Source: Bradyrhizobium sp. B124
Lineage (GTDB): Bacteria; Pseudomonadota; Alphaproteobacteria; Rhizobiales; Xanthobacteraceae
Direction of reading: 5' to 3'
Assembly: GCF_038967635.1 (NCBI RefSeq)
Contig: NZ_CP152413.1
Coordinates: 4,654,001-4,718,000 of the forward strand
DNA length: 64,000 bases
Shown: piece by piece, positions 54,112 to 63,362 of the stretch
How positions within the stretch are numbered: position 1 is the stretch's first letter
Layout: each line of letters begins with the position of its first letter
Made by a program: the position numbers and the translations under genes
The notes under the pieces: generated by a model
The model's database searches: none
Seen by the model: only the letters and a program-made list of their open reading frames with translations
Told to the model about the DNA's origin: nothing

Positions 54112-54187
54112 TGGTGCCCAGGGGCGGGATCGAACCACCGACACTGCGATTTTCAGTCGCATGCTCTACCAACTGAGCTACCTGGGC
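54112..54187 (-). tRNA. tRNA-Phe (GAA)
   Basis: The minus strand reads GCCCAGG acceptor, D-arm AGCTCAGTTGGTAGAGC, anticodon arm GCGA-CTGAAAA-TCGC (anticodon GAA), T-arm GTGGTTCGATCCCGC and CCTGGGC-ACCA. It is 76 bases including the encoded CCA. Confidence 0.97.
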
Positions 54188-54327
54188 AAACCCGCGGGGC
54201 CGAAAAGGCCGCAGCGAGCGGGCGGTTTATAGAGAGGTCGGGGCGCTGTGTCCACCCGCCTTCGCGAAACGCTTTGCCGGGCACCGCCCGCCTGGCGTTG
54301 TTTCCCCAACTTGTTGGGAAATCTTGG

Positions 54328-54510
54328 CTATTCGGGGTCCTCCACGTCGTCCTCGCGGCCGGGAACGACGTAGCGGCCGCTGAGCCAGCGGTTGAGGTCG
54401 ACGTCGCGGCAGCGCGAGGAGCAGAACGGGAGAAAGGCCTGCTGGGCGGGCTTGCCGCAGATCGGGCAGGCGCGCGCGGTGGCCGGGGGTGTTCGGGTTT
54501 GGTCGGTCAT
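54328..54510 (-). CDS. yacG: DNA gyrase inhibitor YacG
   Basis: From ATG 54510 the protein has 60 residues. It carries the four-Cys zinc site CPICG (residues 15-19) and CSSRC with RDVDLNRWLSGRYVVPG, the YacG hallmark, and a short acidic tail. In E. coli YacG binds GyrB. The upstream open frame to 54618 is not family sequence. It lies 198 bases from the maf gene on the same strand. Confidence 0.95.
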   Translation of the reverse strand: MTDQTRTPPATARACPICGKPAQQAFLPFCSSRCRDVDLNRWLSGRYVVPGREDDVEDPE

Positions 54511-54708
54511 GGCTGGGCCGGAGCTTACATCATCTGCCGCATGTTCCGCTGCGCTCCATCGCTGCTTGACGAGCCAAGGTGCCGCGTCGAACGCCGGCAG
54601 TCGCCGGCTACTGTGCATGGGGTTGTTTTCGATATTTTGGCAGCGCGCCCCTGGGAAGGGCTATCGCATCCGGCTATCGACTGCCGTCGCTACGCGAAAC
54701 TGGATGCC

Positions 54709-55338
54709 TCACACCGCGACGGCGTTGAGCCAGCCGTGGCGGATCGGAAAGCCTTCGCCGCTAAGCAGGGTCACGGTCTCGTAGAGCGGCAGGCCGACCA
54801 CGTTGGTGTAGGAGCCGACCATCTTGACCACGAAGGATCCAGCGATGCCCTGCACGGCGTAGCCGCCGGCTTTGCCGCGCCATTCGCCGGAGCCGATATA
54901 GGCCTGGATGTCGTCGTCGCTGAGCCGCTTGAAGCGCACGCGGGTTTCGACCAGGCGCTGGCGGAACGCCTCGCGCGGCGTCACCACGCAGATCGCGGTG
55001 TAGACGCGGTGGTTGCGGCCCGACAGCAGGCGCAGGCACTGCGCGGCCTCGTCGACCAGATTGGCCTTCGGCAGGATGCGGCGGCCGACCGCGACCACGG
55101 TGTCGGCGGAGATGATGAAGGAGCCGCGCAGATCGTCGTCGAGCTGCACCGACTTCAGCGCCGCGTCCGCTTTCGCACGCGCCAGGCGGTTGGCGCAGGC
55201 GCGCGGCAACTCACCCCGCCGCGGGGTCTCGTCGACATCGGCCGGACGCAGCGCGTCGGGCTCGATGCCGGCCTGGTTGAGCAGGGCCAGCCGCCGCGGC
55301 GAACCGGAAGCAAGAACGAATTTGGGACGGCCTAGCAT
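54709..55338 (-). CDS. maf: Maf-family nucleotide pyrophosphatase
   Basis: From ATG 55338 the protein has 209 residues. [19 protein letters not shown] is the signature Maf start, followed by [27 protein letters not shown] and [12 protein letters not shown] at the end. Maf proteins hydrolyse non-canonical or UTP/dTTP nucleotides. The start agrees with the conserved [14 protein letters not shown]. Confidence 0.95.
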   Translation of the reverse strand: MLGRPKFVLASGSPRRLALLNQAGIEPDALRPADVDETPRRGELPRACANRLARAKADAALKSVQLDDDLRGSFIISADTVVAVGRRILPKANLVDEAAQCLRLLSGRNHRVYTAICVVTPREAFRQRLVETRVRFKRLSDDDIQAYIGSGEWRGKAGGYAVQGIAGSFVVKMVGSYTNVVGLPLYETVTLLSGEGFPIRHGWLNAVAV

Positions 55339-55533
55339 GCGGGCTTTTGGGCTGAATCGGGGGGACGGACGCGGGCGGAACCTATCGGATGGGGCATCGA
55401 TGCACAACCTTGGAACCGGCCGCGAATCGCGCTTCCCCGTGGGCGACAAGGCCCCATAAGCACAGCTGTTTGTCAGTCTGGCGACAAGGGGCCGACCTTG
55501 CGAATCGGAACACGCGGGTCCCTGCGCGGAGCC
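55339..55533. other. Gap between maf and the phosphatase gene without infA
   Basis: In many Rhizobiales infA lies between the phosphatase and maf genes. This 195-base gap is too short for a complete infA (about 220 bases) and shows none of its conserved sequence. No gene is visible here. Confidence 0.6.
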
Positions 55534-55998
55534 TCACAAGTTTGCCACGCCGGCCTTGGTGAAACGGCGGCGGATGCGCATCAACAGGCCGTCGCAAACC
55601 TCGCGATAGGCGGCGAGCTTCTGCTCGCGATTGCCGCTGGTGCCGGTCGGATCAGGGGTCGGCCAGTATTCGACAGCGGCGGCGAGCGTCCGGGTCAGAT
55701 CCAGCGCCTTGTGGTGTGCCTCGGGCGACAGCGTGATGATGAGGTCGAAGTTCAGCCCCTCCCAGTCCTCGAGCTCCTCGAAGGTCTGCGGCTTGTGGCC
55801 GGAAATGTCCTGGCCGAACTCGGCCATCACGGCGACCGCGAACGGATCGAGTTCGCCCTTCTTCACGCCGGCGGAGCGGACATAGACGCCTTGCGGGAAC
55901 ATCTGCTGCAGCAGGCTTTCGGCCATCGGCGAGCGCACGGCGTTGTGGCCGCATGCGAACAGCACGGCCTGCGGGGAGCGCGCGCGCGGCGCTTCCAT
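55534..55998 (-). CDS. Low-molecular-weight protein-tyrosine phosphatase / ArsC-like protein
   Basis: The 154-residue protein starts near the active site: VLFACGHNAVRSPMAESLLQ, the CX5R-type loop (CGHNAVRS). YVRSAGVKKGELDPFAV and IITLSPEAHHKAL follow, with the acid in YWPTPDPTG. It belongs to the LMW phosphatase/arsenate reductase fold. It lies in the conserved hisD neighbourhood. Which activity it has cannot be decided from sequence. Confidence 0.9.
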   Translation of the reverse strand: MEAPRARSPQAVLFACGHNAVRSPMAESLLQQMFPQGVYVRSAGVKKGELDPFAVAVMAEFGQDISGHKPQTFEELEDWEGLNFDLIITLSPEAHHKALDLTRTLAAAVEYWPTPDPTGTSGNREQKLAAYREVCDGLLMRIRRRFTKAGVANL

Positions 55999-56061
55999 GC
56001 GATCAGGCTTTTTTCGACCGGGGTACGCCCCCGTCGTCTGCCGAGGCGGCGATCATCATCG

Positions 56062-56154
56062 GGATCATGCGCCTCTTTTCTTGGCGCATGATCTGATCCG
56101 AAAACCGGTACCCACTTTGCGCTAACGCGGCCCTCCGGGTCGGGATCATGCGCC
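56062..56154. repeat. GATCATGCGC-type palindromic repeat
   Basis: GGGATCATGCGCC (56061) and GGCGCATGATCTGATCCGAAA (56083-56103), then ACCGGTACCCACTTTGCGC and a last GGGATCATGCGCC (56142-56154), form a well-known Bradyrhizobiaceae repeat. Its last unit overlaps the end of the UPF0262 gene and supplies its stop codon (TGA inside GCGCATGATC). Confidence 0.85.
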
Positions 56155-56652
56155 TTCACCCTTCCAGTGCAGCACAGTGATCAGCGTGAACAGCCGCCGC
56201 GCGGTCTCGAAATCGACGCGCACCTTGCCCTTGAGCCGCTCCTGAAGCGTGCGCGAGCCCTCGTCATGGATGCCGCGGCGGCCCATGTCGATGGCCTCGA
56301 TCTTGTCCGGTGTCGCGGTACGGATCGCCTGATAGTAGCTGTCGCAGATCATGAAGTAGTCCTTCACGACGCGGCGGAACGGCGTCAGCGACAAGAGATG
56401 CGCCACCACGGGCGCGCCGTCCTCTTTCCTGATATCGAACATCAGCCGGTTGCCGGTGATCGCGATATGCAGGGTATAGGGCCCCGGCCCGGCTGCGCCT
56501 TCGGGTGCGAACAGGTTTTGCTCGACCAGGTCGTAGATGGCGATCGCCCGCTCATGCTCGATGTCGGGGCCGGAACGGCCGATCGATTCCTCGTCGAGCG
56601 TCACCGCGACGATGCGATTGTTGGAATCCTCGTCGTCTGGTGGCTTGTTCAT
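56146..56652 (-). CDS. UPF0262 family protein
   Basis: From ATG 56652, which overlaps the hisD stop (ATGA), the protein has 168 residues. It begins [21 protein letters not shown] and carries [38 protein letters not shown] and [20 protein letters not shown], hallmark UPF0262 segments. The function is unknown. The stop codon lies in a repeat element, so the native C-terminus may have been shifted. It is coupled to hisD. Confidence 0.95.
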   Translation of the reverse strand: MNKPPDDEDSNNRIVAVTLDEESIGRSGPDIEHERAIAIYDLVEQNLFAPEGAAGPGPYTLHIAITGNRLMFDIRKEDGAPVVAHLLSLTPFRRVVKDYFMICDSYYQAIRTATPDKIEAIDMGRRGIHDEGSRTLQERLKGKVRVDFETARRLFTLITVLHWKGEGA

Positions 56653-57944
56653 GAGAGGTTGAGGCGCAATCCGACGGAACGTGAATGGGCATCGAGACCC
56701 TCGGCCTGGCCGAGCGTCATCGCGGCGGGCCCGAGCGCACGAAGCTGATCCGGCCCGCACCGCAGGATCGAGGTTCGCTTCATGAAGTCAAGCACCCCGA
56801 GGCCCGAGGAGAACCGCGCCGAGCGCGCGGTCGGCAGCACATGGTTGGAGCCGCCGACATAGTCGCCGATCGCCTCGGGCGTATGGGGCCCGAGGAAAAT
56901 CGCCCCGGCGTTGCGGACCTTTTTCGACAGGCCCTCGGCGTCCGCGGTCATGATCTCCAGGTGCTCGGCCGCGATCGCATTGGCGAGTTCGACCGCATCG
57001 TCGAGTTTTGCGACCATGATGATCGCGCCAAAGTCGTCCCACGAGGCGCGCGCGATCGCCGCACGCGGCAGCGTCGCAAGCTGCGCCTCGACCGCGCGCT
57101 CGACATCGGCCGCGAGCCGTGGGCTGTCGGTGATCAGGATCGACTGCGCGCTGACGTCATGCTCAGCCTGCGCCAGCAGATCGGCCGCGATCCAGTCCGC
57201 ATTGCCGGTGTCGTCGGCAATGACCAGCACCTCGGAGGGGCCGGCGATCATGTCGATGCCGACCTTGCCGAACACCAGCCGCTTGGCGGCGGCGACATAG
57301 GCGTTGCCGGGGCCGACGATCTTGGCGACCGGCGCGATCGTCGCGGTGCCGTAGGCCAGCGCCGCCACCGCCTGGGCGCCGCCGACCCGATAGATTTCCG
57401 AGACGCCGCCCAGACCTGCTGCTGCGAGCACCAGCGGGTTGAGCTTGCCGTCCGGCGCTGGCACCACCATCACGACCCGCGGCACGCCGGCGACCCGGGC
57501 CGGCACCGCATTCATCAGCACCGAGGACGGATAGGCCGCGGTGCCGCCGGGCACGTAGAGCCCGACCGCATCGACCGCGCTCCAGCGCCAGCCGAGCTCG
57601 ACCCCGGCGGCATCGGTGAAGCGCTCGTCCTTGGGCAGCTGGCGGCGGTGAAAGGTCTCGATCCGGTCGCGCGCGAATGTCAACGCCTCGACGGTCTTGG
57701 CATCGCAGGCCGCAACCGCAGCGTCGATCTCGGCGGCGGTGATGCGCAGGCCGGCGGCGTCGAGTTCGAGCCGGTCGAACTTTTTTGTCGCCTCGAGCAG
57801 CGCCGCATCGCCGCGGGCCGCCACGTCGTCGACGATGGCGCGGGTGGCGCGCTCGACGTCGGCCGATACCTCGCGCTTGGCCGCCAGGAACTCGCGGAAG
57901 CGTTGCTCGAAATCGGCGCTCTGTCGGTCCAGGCGAACGGGCAT
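56649..57944 (-). CDS. hisD: Histidinol dehydrogenase
   Basis: The 431-residue protein contains [23 protein letters not shown] (in short blocks), [63 protein letters not shown] and [22 protein letters not shown]. These include the conserved Gln and His zinc ligands (GGAQA, AQAEHD) and the SNHVLPT site. It catalyses the last two steps of histidine synthesis from histidinol via the aldehyde, with NAD and Zn. UPF0262 is coupled downstream. Confidence 0.97.
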   Translation of the reverse strand: MPVRLDRQSADFEQRFREFLAAKREVSADVERATRAIVDDVAARGDAALLEATKKFDRLELDAAGLRITAAEIDAAVAACDAKTVEALTFARDRIETFHRRQLPKDERFTDAAGVELGWRWSAVDAVGLYVPGGTAAYPSSVLMNAVPARVAGVPRVVMVVPAPDGKLNPLVLAAAGLGGVSEIYRVGGAQAVAALAYGTATIAPVAKIVGPGNAYVAAAKRLVFGKVGIDMIAGPSEVLVIADDTGNADWIAADLLAQAEHDVSAQSILITDSPRLAADVERAVEAQLATLPRAAIARASWDDFGAIIMVAKLDDAVELANAIAAEHLEIMTADAEGLSKKVRNAGAIFLGPHTPEAIGDYVGGSNHVLPTARSARFSSGLGVLDFMKRTSILRCGPDQLRALGPAAMTLGQAEGLDAHSRSVGLRLNLS

Positions 57945-58031
57945 GGCGGCTTTCTGAAGAGGAATTCGGGTCCCTGCTCAATGGCGCGGCGGATAATGGC
58001 CGTCAACCCTTCAAGGGAGGTTGAAATTGCT

Positions 58032-58057
58032 GTCGTCCCTGCGAAAGCAGGGACGAC
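58032..58057. repeat. Single GTCGTCCCT palindrome
   Basis: GTCGTCCCT-gcgaaagc-AGGGACGAC is a perfect 9-base palindrome, the same family as the cluster at 11811-12082. It lies between DUF2948 and hisD. Confidence 0.8.
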
Positions 58058-58063
58058 CAAGAA

Positions 58064-58492
58064 TCAACCCGGCCCCACCCCGAGATCGTCGGGCCCGAGA
58101 TCGGTCAATTCGCACTCCAGGCACTCGACATCGAGCCGCAGCGCCGCACCCTGGCCGAACATCAGCAGCGCGCTGCCGCCCGGCGGGTCGGAGGCGTGGA
58201 ATTCGATCCCGAGCAGTTCCAGGGTGGCCTCCGGGGCCTCCAGGTCGATGTTGCGCGACTTGCATGCCAGCACCCGGTCGAACCTGAGTGCGGCGATCAG
58301 CCGGCGCGAAGACGTGACACCGGCCAAGGTCTGCTCCCAGTCCAGCCGGTTCAGGCCGACCACGAGGCGTTTCTCGTCCTGGCGCCAGACGATGTCGGCG
58401 GGCTGGACGCGGGCGTCCTGTACATGGGCGGAGATCACCGCGAGGTCATCGGCATCGAGGGCGATCAGTTTCAGCGGTGCGGGTGGGGACAT
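58064..58492 (-). CDS. DUF2948 family protein
   Basis: From ATG 58492 the protein has 142 residues: MSPPAPLKLIALDADDLAVISAHV, then VQPADIVWRQDEKRLVVGLNRLDWE and RVLACKSRNIDLEAPEATLELLGIEF. This is a typical DUF2948 protein, an alphaproteobacterial family of unknown function generally placed upstream of hisD, as here. The order DUF2948-hisD-UPF0262 is conserved. Confidence 0.93.
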   Translation of the reverse strand: MSPPAPLKLIALDADDLAVISAHVQDARVQPADIVWRQDEKRLVVGLNRLDWEQTLAGVTSSRRLIAALRFDRVLACKSRNIDLEAPEATLELLGIEFHASDPPGGSALLMFGQGAALRLDVECLECELTDLGPDDLGVGPG

Positions 58493-58579
58493 GACGGTGG
58501 TTATAACGCCTTCGGCCGCCGGAGATAGCACGTGGCCGAAGGAAATCCGGCTCGAGGGAACCGGCCCTGCCGCCGCCCA

Positions 58580-59239
58580 TCAGAGGCTGTTGATGTCCTC
58601 GCTCTCCAGCACTGGCCTCGGGTAGCCGTCGCGGGCCACCTTGAGCATGGCGCGGCCGAGCTGTTCCGATGTGGTCATGTAGCTCGGGGCAACGTGGACC
58701 AGGAACGACAGCAGCGGCGAGGTCGCGACATAGATCGCCTGCACCCAGCCGGTCTTCGAGCGGACCCCGTGCAGCGGCTGGATACCGGCGGGCCGGAACA
58801 TGTAGGCGGCCTTGAACGGCAGCTTGAGCAGGTCGTTCTCGGTCTTGCCCTTCACCCGCGCCCACATCAGCGGGCCTTGTTCGGTGGAATCGGTGCTGCG
58901 GCCCGTGACATAGGTGAACACCATGCCGGGATTGAGCCGCGCCAGCGTCGTCGCCGCCGCCAGCGTGATGTCGTAGGTCAGATGCCGGTAGCGCGTCTCG
59001 TCCATGCCGATCGAGGAGACGCCGAGGCAGAAGAAGCATGCGTCATGGCCGGTGAGCTGCGGCTCGATCGCGCTGTAGTCGACGAAATCGTCATGGATCA
59101 ACTCGACGAGCTTTGGATCGCGCTGCCCGGTCGGGCTGCGCCCGACCGCCAGCACGCGTTCGACGCCGGGATCGAGCAGGCACTCGCGCAGCACGCCCTG
59201 CCCGACCATGCCGGTCGCGCCGAACAGGATGACTTTCAT
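58580..59239 (-). CDS. NAD(P)-binding oxidoreductase (atypical SDR, NAD(P)H-binding family)
   Basis: From ATG 59239 the protein has 219 residues. A Rossmann start KVILFGATGMVGQGVLRECL (GATGMVG) is followed by LVELIHDDFVDYSAI, CFFCLGVSSIGMDETRYRHL and FTYVTGRSTDSTEQG. No Tyr-x3-Lys pair in the classical place was confirmed. It resembles the HTATIP2-like/atypical SDR group. The function is unknown. It lies 87 bases left of DUF2948 in the opposite gene group order. Confidence 0.82.
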   Translation of the reverse strand: MKVILFGATGMVGQGVLRECLLDPGVERVLAVGRSPTGQRDPKLVELIHDDFVDYSAIEPQLTGHDACFFCLGVSSIGMDETRYRHLTYDITLAAATTLARLNPGMVFTYVTGRSTDSTEQGPLMWARVKGKTENDLLKLPFKAAYMFRPAGIQPLHGVRSKTGWVQAIYVATSPLLSFLVHVAPSYMTTSEQLGRAMLKVARDGYPRPVLESEDINSL

Positions 59240-59408
59240 GCAATGTGCTCCTTTTCGGCGACTGCGATCCAACGGCAAGGACCGTGTCACAGGACGATAT
59301 ATGAGCGCGTGATCTTTCGTGAGGTGAGCACGACGGACAGGCTCCCTCACTTAGGTGTCGGTGAAGCTGCGCGATGTTGAGACGCGCAGCCTACCGCGCA
59401 GCCGCCCG

Positions 59409-60233
59409 TCAGCCCTTGATGAACGCCAGCAGATCCTTGTTGATCGTCTCGGCTTCGGTCGTCGGCATGCCGTGCGGAAAACCCTTGTAGGTCTTCAGCG
59501 TGCCGTTCTTCAGGAGCTTGGCCGAGAGCGGGGCGGAATCGGCATAGGGCACGATCTGGTCGTCGTCGCCATGCATCACCAGCACCGGCACATTGATTTT
59601 CTTCAGATCCTCGGTGAAGTCGGTCTGCGAGAATGCGACGATGCCGTCGTAATGCGCCTTGGCTCCGCCCATCATGCCCTGCCGCCACCAGTTCTGGATC
59701 ACGGCTTCCGACGGTTTCGCGCCGGGCCGGTTGTAGCCGTAGAACGGCCCGGCCGGGAGATCGCGGTAGAACTGCGAGCGGTTGGCCGCGAGCTGCGCCT
59801 GCAGGCCGTCGAACACCGATTTCGGCAGGCCGCCGGGGTTGGCCGCGGTCTGCACCATCAACGGCGGCACCGCGCTGAGGATCGCGGCCTTTGCCACCCG
59901 GCTCTCGCCGTGGCGGGCGATGTAATGCACCACCTCGCCGCCGCCGGTGGAATGGCCGACATGGACGGCGTTCTTCAGGTCGAGATGCGCGGTGACGGTC
60001 GCGAGGTCGTCGGCGTAGTGATCCATGTCATGGCCGTCGGCGACCTGGGCGGAGCGGCCGTGGCCGCGGCGGTCATGGGCGATCACGCGAAAGCCGTGAC
60101 CCACGAAGAACAACATCTGGGCGTCCCAATCGTCCGACGACAGCGGCCAGCCGTGGCTGAACACGATCGGCTGGCCCGAACCCCAATCCTTGTAGAAGAT
60201 CTCGACGCCGTCTTTGGTGGTGATGGTGGGCAT
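59409..60233 (-). CDS. Non-heme chloroperoxidase-like alpha/beta hydrolase
   Basis: From ATG 60233 (GGAGGAGC upstream) the protein has 274 residues. It begins [20 protein letters not shown] and shows [43 protein letters not shown] (Ser elbow GHSTGG), [11 protein letters not shown] (Asp) and [10 protein letters not shown] (His). These are the characteristic segments of cofactor-free bacterial haloperoxidases/arylesterases (cpo type). Native activity is likely esterase or perhydrolase. Confidence 0.93.
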   Translation of the reverse strand: MPTITTKDGVEIFYKDWGSGQPIVFSHGWPLSSDDWDAQMLFFVGHGFRVIAHDRRGHGRSAQVADGHDMDHYADDLATVTAHLDLKNAVHVGHSTGGGEVVHYIARHGESRVAKAAILSAVPPLMVQTAANPGGLPKSVFDGLQAQLAANRSQFYRDLPAGPFYGYNRPGAKPSEAVIQNWWRQGMMGGAKAHYDGIVAFSQTDFTEDLKKINVPVLVMHGDDDQIVPYADSAPLSAKLLKNGTLKTYKGFPHGMPTTEAETINKDLLAFIKG

Positions 60234-60258
60234 TGATTGCTCCTCCTGTTGCGTTGCG

Positions 60259-60350
60259 TCGTTCCGGGGCGACGCGCAACGTCGAACCCGGAATCTCGAT
60301 CGATTGACTCTGGATTCCGGGCTCACGCTAACGCGTGCCCCGGAATGACG
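60259..60350. repeat. Palindromic repeat CGTTCCGGGGC family
   Basis: CGTTCCGGGGC at 60259 and GCCCCGGAATGACG at 60337-60350 are outer arms; GAACCCGGAATCTCG and GATTCCGGGCTC are inner arms. It lies upstream of the chloroperoxidase gene. Confidence 0.75.
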
Positions 60351-60372
60351 TGGCATGAACAGATGTGTCAGA

Positions 60373-60873
60373 TCAGGCGAATGTAACCGGCCTGAACCGG
60401 CGCCATGCACCGATGATCACCACGGCGAAGAACACCAGCACGATGCCCTGCACCACCGCAAATACCGGCCCGGACGGCGGGTTCGGCGGCACGGCCGGCG
60501 CCAGCGCCTGCAGCGCAGGCACCTTGAGGAAGCTCTGGATGACCAGCACGAAGACGTTGAGATAGAGCGAGACCATCGCGGTCACGATATAGATCGGGCG
60601 CCAGGCGCCCTCGAGCTGCATCGCATACAACGCGATGCAGGCGATCGCGAGCAGCACCAGCGAGAGGCCGCCGATGATGTGCGACGGCAGCAGCTTCTCG
60701 GTCACCAGAGGCGGAATCACGAAGCCGGTGGCGTTGGTCAGGATGGTGAGGATGAGGAAGATCGCGGTCAGTCCGGGCATCGCGCGCGAACCGAGCAGGC
60801 CGAACATCACGATCACACCGGCGACGATTGCAATCAGGCTGATAATGACGTGCACAAGCACTAACGTCGTCAT
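60373..60873 (-). CDS. Small integral membrane protein, 166 aa
   Basis: Five hydrophobic segments are visible: [81 protein letters not shown] and [21 protein letters not shown] Pro-rich loop ([11 protein letters not shown]) precedes the last. The N-terminus has no charged signal. The family was not recognised. It may be cytochrome-b-like or DUF-type. Confidence 0.75.
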   Translation of the reverse strand: MTTLVLVHVIISLIAIVAGVIVMFGLLGSRAMPGLTAIFLILTILTNATGFVIPPLVTEKLLPSHIIGGLSLVLLAIACIALYAMQLEGAWRPIYIVTAMVSLYLNVFVLVIQSFLKVPALQALAPAVPPNPPSGPVFAVVQGIVLVFFAVVIIGAWRRFRPVTFA

Positions 60874-61051
60874 GTGGCGAACTCCCCGTTGAGACCCGCG
60901 CGCGAGGTTACGATGCGTGCGGGAAAAATGCTACATGGTTCGATGGCAGGACGGCCGACATCTCATGAAAAATTTGCCGGCGCCGGCACTTGCCGAAAAA
61001 TTTCGCACCGATGCCACATGCCGCGACACGTGCGCCTCGTGAGACATTGAA

Positions 61052-61360
61052 TCAATAATAGCGAGGGATCGGTCCGTTATGCAGGGTCTTGTGCTTCGAC
61101 AGGTCGAACAGCACCTCGTCGACATAGCACCAACCCCAGCCTTCCGGCGGATCGTAACCCTCGATCACGGGATGGCCGGTGGCGTGGAAATGCGCCGTCG
61201 CGTGCCGGTTCGGCGAGTCGTCGCAGCAGCCGACATGGCCGCAAGTCCGGCAGATCCGCAAATGCAGCCAGCGGCTGCCGCTCTTCAGGCATTCCTCGCA
61301 GCCGAGCGCGCTCGGCGTGACATCCTGGATGCCGGCGATATGGGTGCAGCCTTTTGTCAT
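61052..61360 (-). CDS. UBP-type zinc-finger protein
   Basis: The 102-residue protein has the Cys/His spacing of ZnF-UBP: CTHIAGIQDV, CEECLKSGSRWLHLRICRTCGHVGCCDDSP, and NRHATAHFHATGHPVIEGY. The Cys and His ligands for zinc are all present. In eukaryotes the domain binds ubiquitin C-termini; in bacteria the role is unknown. It lies 167 bases upstream of the cNMP/thioredoxin-reductase-like fusion in the opposite gene order but the same strand, with a repeat between. Confidence 0.92.
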   Translation of the reverse strand: MTKGCTHIAGIQDVTPSALGCEECLKSGSRWLHLRICRTCGHVGCCDDSPNRHATAHFHATGHPVIEGYDPPEGWGWCYVDEVLFDLSKHKTLHNGPIPRYY

Positions 61361-61394
61361 TTTCTGTCCTTTTACCTGCCGCGCCTATCTGATC

Positions 61395-61503
61395 CGTCAT
61401 CCTGAGGCGCGAGCCCTTGCGAGCCTCGAAGGATGAACGGCCCAGCTGGTGGCCGATTCATCCTTCGAGGGCCGCTGAAGAAGCGGCCACCTCAGGATGA
61501 CGG
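61395..61503. repeat. Palindromic repeat, CGTCATCCTGAGG family (copy 2)
   Basis: CGTCATCCTGAGGCGCGAG and the near-complement CACCTCAGGATGACGG flank CGAAGGATGAACGGCCCAGC and GGTGGCCGATTCATCCTTCG. The centre matches the copy at 6178-6278. It separates the fusion gene from the zinc-finger gene. Confidence 0.85.
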
Positions 61504-61526
61504 GGATAGTGTCGTATCGATCATCC

Positions 61527-63224
61527 CTACAGCGACGGGCTGCCATCATCGGCGAGATACCCGTGCAGGGCCGCGACGACCTGCGCGCCTTCGCCGATCG
61601 CGCCGCCGACGCGCTTGACCGATCCGGAGCGGACGTCGCCGACCGCGAACACGCCGGGCACCGTGGTCTCGAGCAGCGGCACCGCCGGCGCGCCGTCGCC
61701 GTTCTGCACGCCGGTCATCACGAAGCCGCCGCGATCGACCTGCACCCCGCAGCCCTCGAGCCAGCCGGTCGCCGGATCGGCGCCGACGAACAGGAAGAGA
61801 TTGCGGATGTCCATGGTGAACTCGTCGGGCGCGAGCCGGCTGCGCCAGCGCACGCGCTCCAGCGTCTCCGCGCCTTCGAGCCCGGTCACCTCGGTGTTGA
61901 ACATCAACTCGATGTTCGGCGTCGCCTCGATGCGCTCGATCAAATAGCGCGACATGCTGGCCCCGAGCCCGCCGCCGCGGATCATCATGTTGACCCTGCG
62001 CGCATGCGCCGACAGGAACACCGCCGCCTGGCCTGCGGAGTTGCCGCCGCCGACCAGCACGACGTCCTGCTGGGCGCACAGCCGCGCCTCGATCGGCGAG
62101 GCCCAGTACCAGACGCCGCGGCCCTCATAATTCTCGAGATTGTCGATCGCCGGCCGGCGATAGCGCGCGCCGCTCGCGACCACCACCGACTTGGCGCGCA
62201 GCGTGTGCCCGCAGCCGGTGGCGAGCGTGAACGCGCCCGACGCCTTCGAGCAGTCGAGCGATTTGATCGAGACCGGGATCAGCATCTCGGCGCCGAATTT
62301 CTGCGCCTGGTTGAAGGCGCGCCCGGCCAGCGCCTGGCCCGAGATCCCGGTCGGGAAGCCCAGATAGTTTTCGATCCGCGCGCTGGCGCCGGCCTGGCCG
62401 CCGAAAGCACGGGAATCGAACACCGCGACCGACAGCCCCTCGGAGGCCGCATAGACCGCGGTGGCGAGCCCGGCCGGGCCGCTGCCGACCACGGCGACGT
62501 CGTAGAGCTTCTCATGTGCGCTGTTGCCGATCATGCCGAGCGCCATCGCAAGCGCGGTCTCGGACGGATTGCGCAGCACCGTGCCGTTCGGACAGACCAC
62601 CAGCGGCAGCTCGGCGCGCGTCGGCGAATAGCGCGCGACGAGGTCGGCCGCATCCTTGTCGGTCTCGGGATCGAGGACGTGATGCGGCTGGCCGTTGCGC
62701 GCCAGGAAATTCTGCAGCGGTGCCATGTTGCCGACCGACGCGGAGCCGATCAGCACCGGCCCGCCGGCGCCGCCCTGGATCAGGCTGACGCGGCGCAGGA
62801 TCAGCGCGCGCATGATGCGCTCGCCGAGGTCGGCCTCGGCAACCAGCAGCGCGCGCAGCCGCTCGGGCGGCAGCAACAGCGTCTCGACGGGGCCCTCGGC
62901 ATGGCCGTCGACCAGCGCGGCGCGGCCTGAGAGCTGGCCGATCTCGGCAAGGAATTGCCCCGGCCCCTGGTCGATGATCGGCGTGACACGGCCGAGGCCA
63001 TCGCGCTGGGAGATCGACACGCTGCCCGACAGCACCACGAACATGCCGGGCCCCGGCTTGCCGGTCTCGAACAGCGCCTCGCCGTCCTTGTACGACCGCG
63101 GCTCGCCGAAGCGGCGCATCCGCTCGATCTCGTGCGCCGTCAGGGTCGGAAAGGTCTGCTCATGGCGCGGAAAGGCGGTGGCGGTGGCGTTCAGCCGATC
63201 GATCGTCGTCTCATCCATGGCCAT
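61527..63224 (-). CDS. cNMP-binding / thioredoxin-reductase-like FAD oxidoreductase fusion
   Basis: The 565-residue protein has an N-terminal cNMP-binding barrel (about 25-140: EALFETGKPGPGMFVVLSG, FLAEIGQLSGRAALVDGHA) and a middle domain (about 140-230) of thioredoxin-like appearance. The C-terminal thioredoxin-reductase-like half has FAD motif VVGSGPAGLATAVYAA (about 246), NADP motif VLVGGGNSAGQAAVFLSA (about 395) and VFAVGDVRSGS. The CxxC redox pair is absent: the place reads VWYWASPIEA. It may use cNMP or another ligand as a switch. Upstream lies the zinc-finger gene. Confidence 0.88.
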   Translation of the reverse strand: MAMDETTIDRLNATATAFPRHEQTFPTLTAHEIERMRRFGEPRSYKDGEALFETGKPGPGMFVVLSGSVSISQRDGLGRVTPIIDQGPGQFLAEIGQLSGRAALVDGHAEGPVETLLLPPERLRALLVAEADLGERIMRALILRRVSLIQGGAGGPVLIGSASVGNMAPLQNFLARNGQPHHVLDPETDKDAADLVARYSPTRAELPLVVCPNGTVLRNPSETALAMALGMIGNSAHEKLYDVAVVGSGPAGLATAVYAASEGLSVAVFDSRAFGGQAGASARIENYLGFPTGISGQALAGRAFNQAQKFGAEMLIPVSIKSLDCSKASGAFTLATGCGHTLRAKSVVVASGARYRRPAIDNLENYEGRGVWYWASPIEARLCAQQDVVLVGGGNSAGQAAVFLSAHARRVNMMIRGGGLGASMSRYLIERIEATPNIELMFNTEVTGLEGAETLERVRWRSRLAPDEFTMDIRNLFLFVGADPATGWLEGCGVQVDRGGFVMTGVQNGDGAPAVPLLETTVPGVFAVGDVRSGSVKRVGGAIGEGAQVVAALHGYLADDGSPSL

Positions 63225-63362
63225 CTCGGCGACTCGCTTCTTGTTGCAACAAATGCCAACCGGCCGGAGTTTCGATTCTCACTAGAACCAGAACCCAGGC
63301 CCCGGCTTGTCGTTTTGCCGGATTTTCTGCACGAACTGATGTCCATCTCGCCCGAAATCGCT

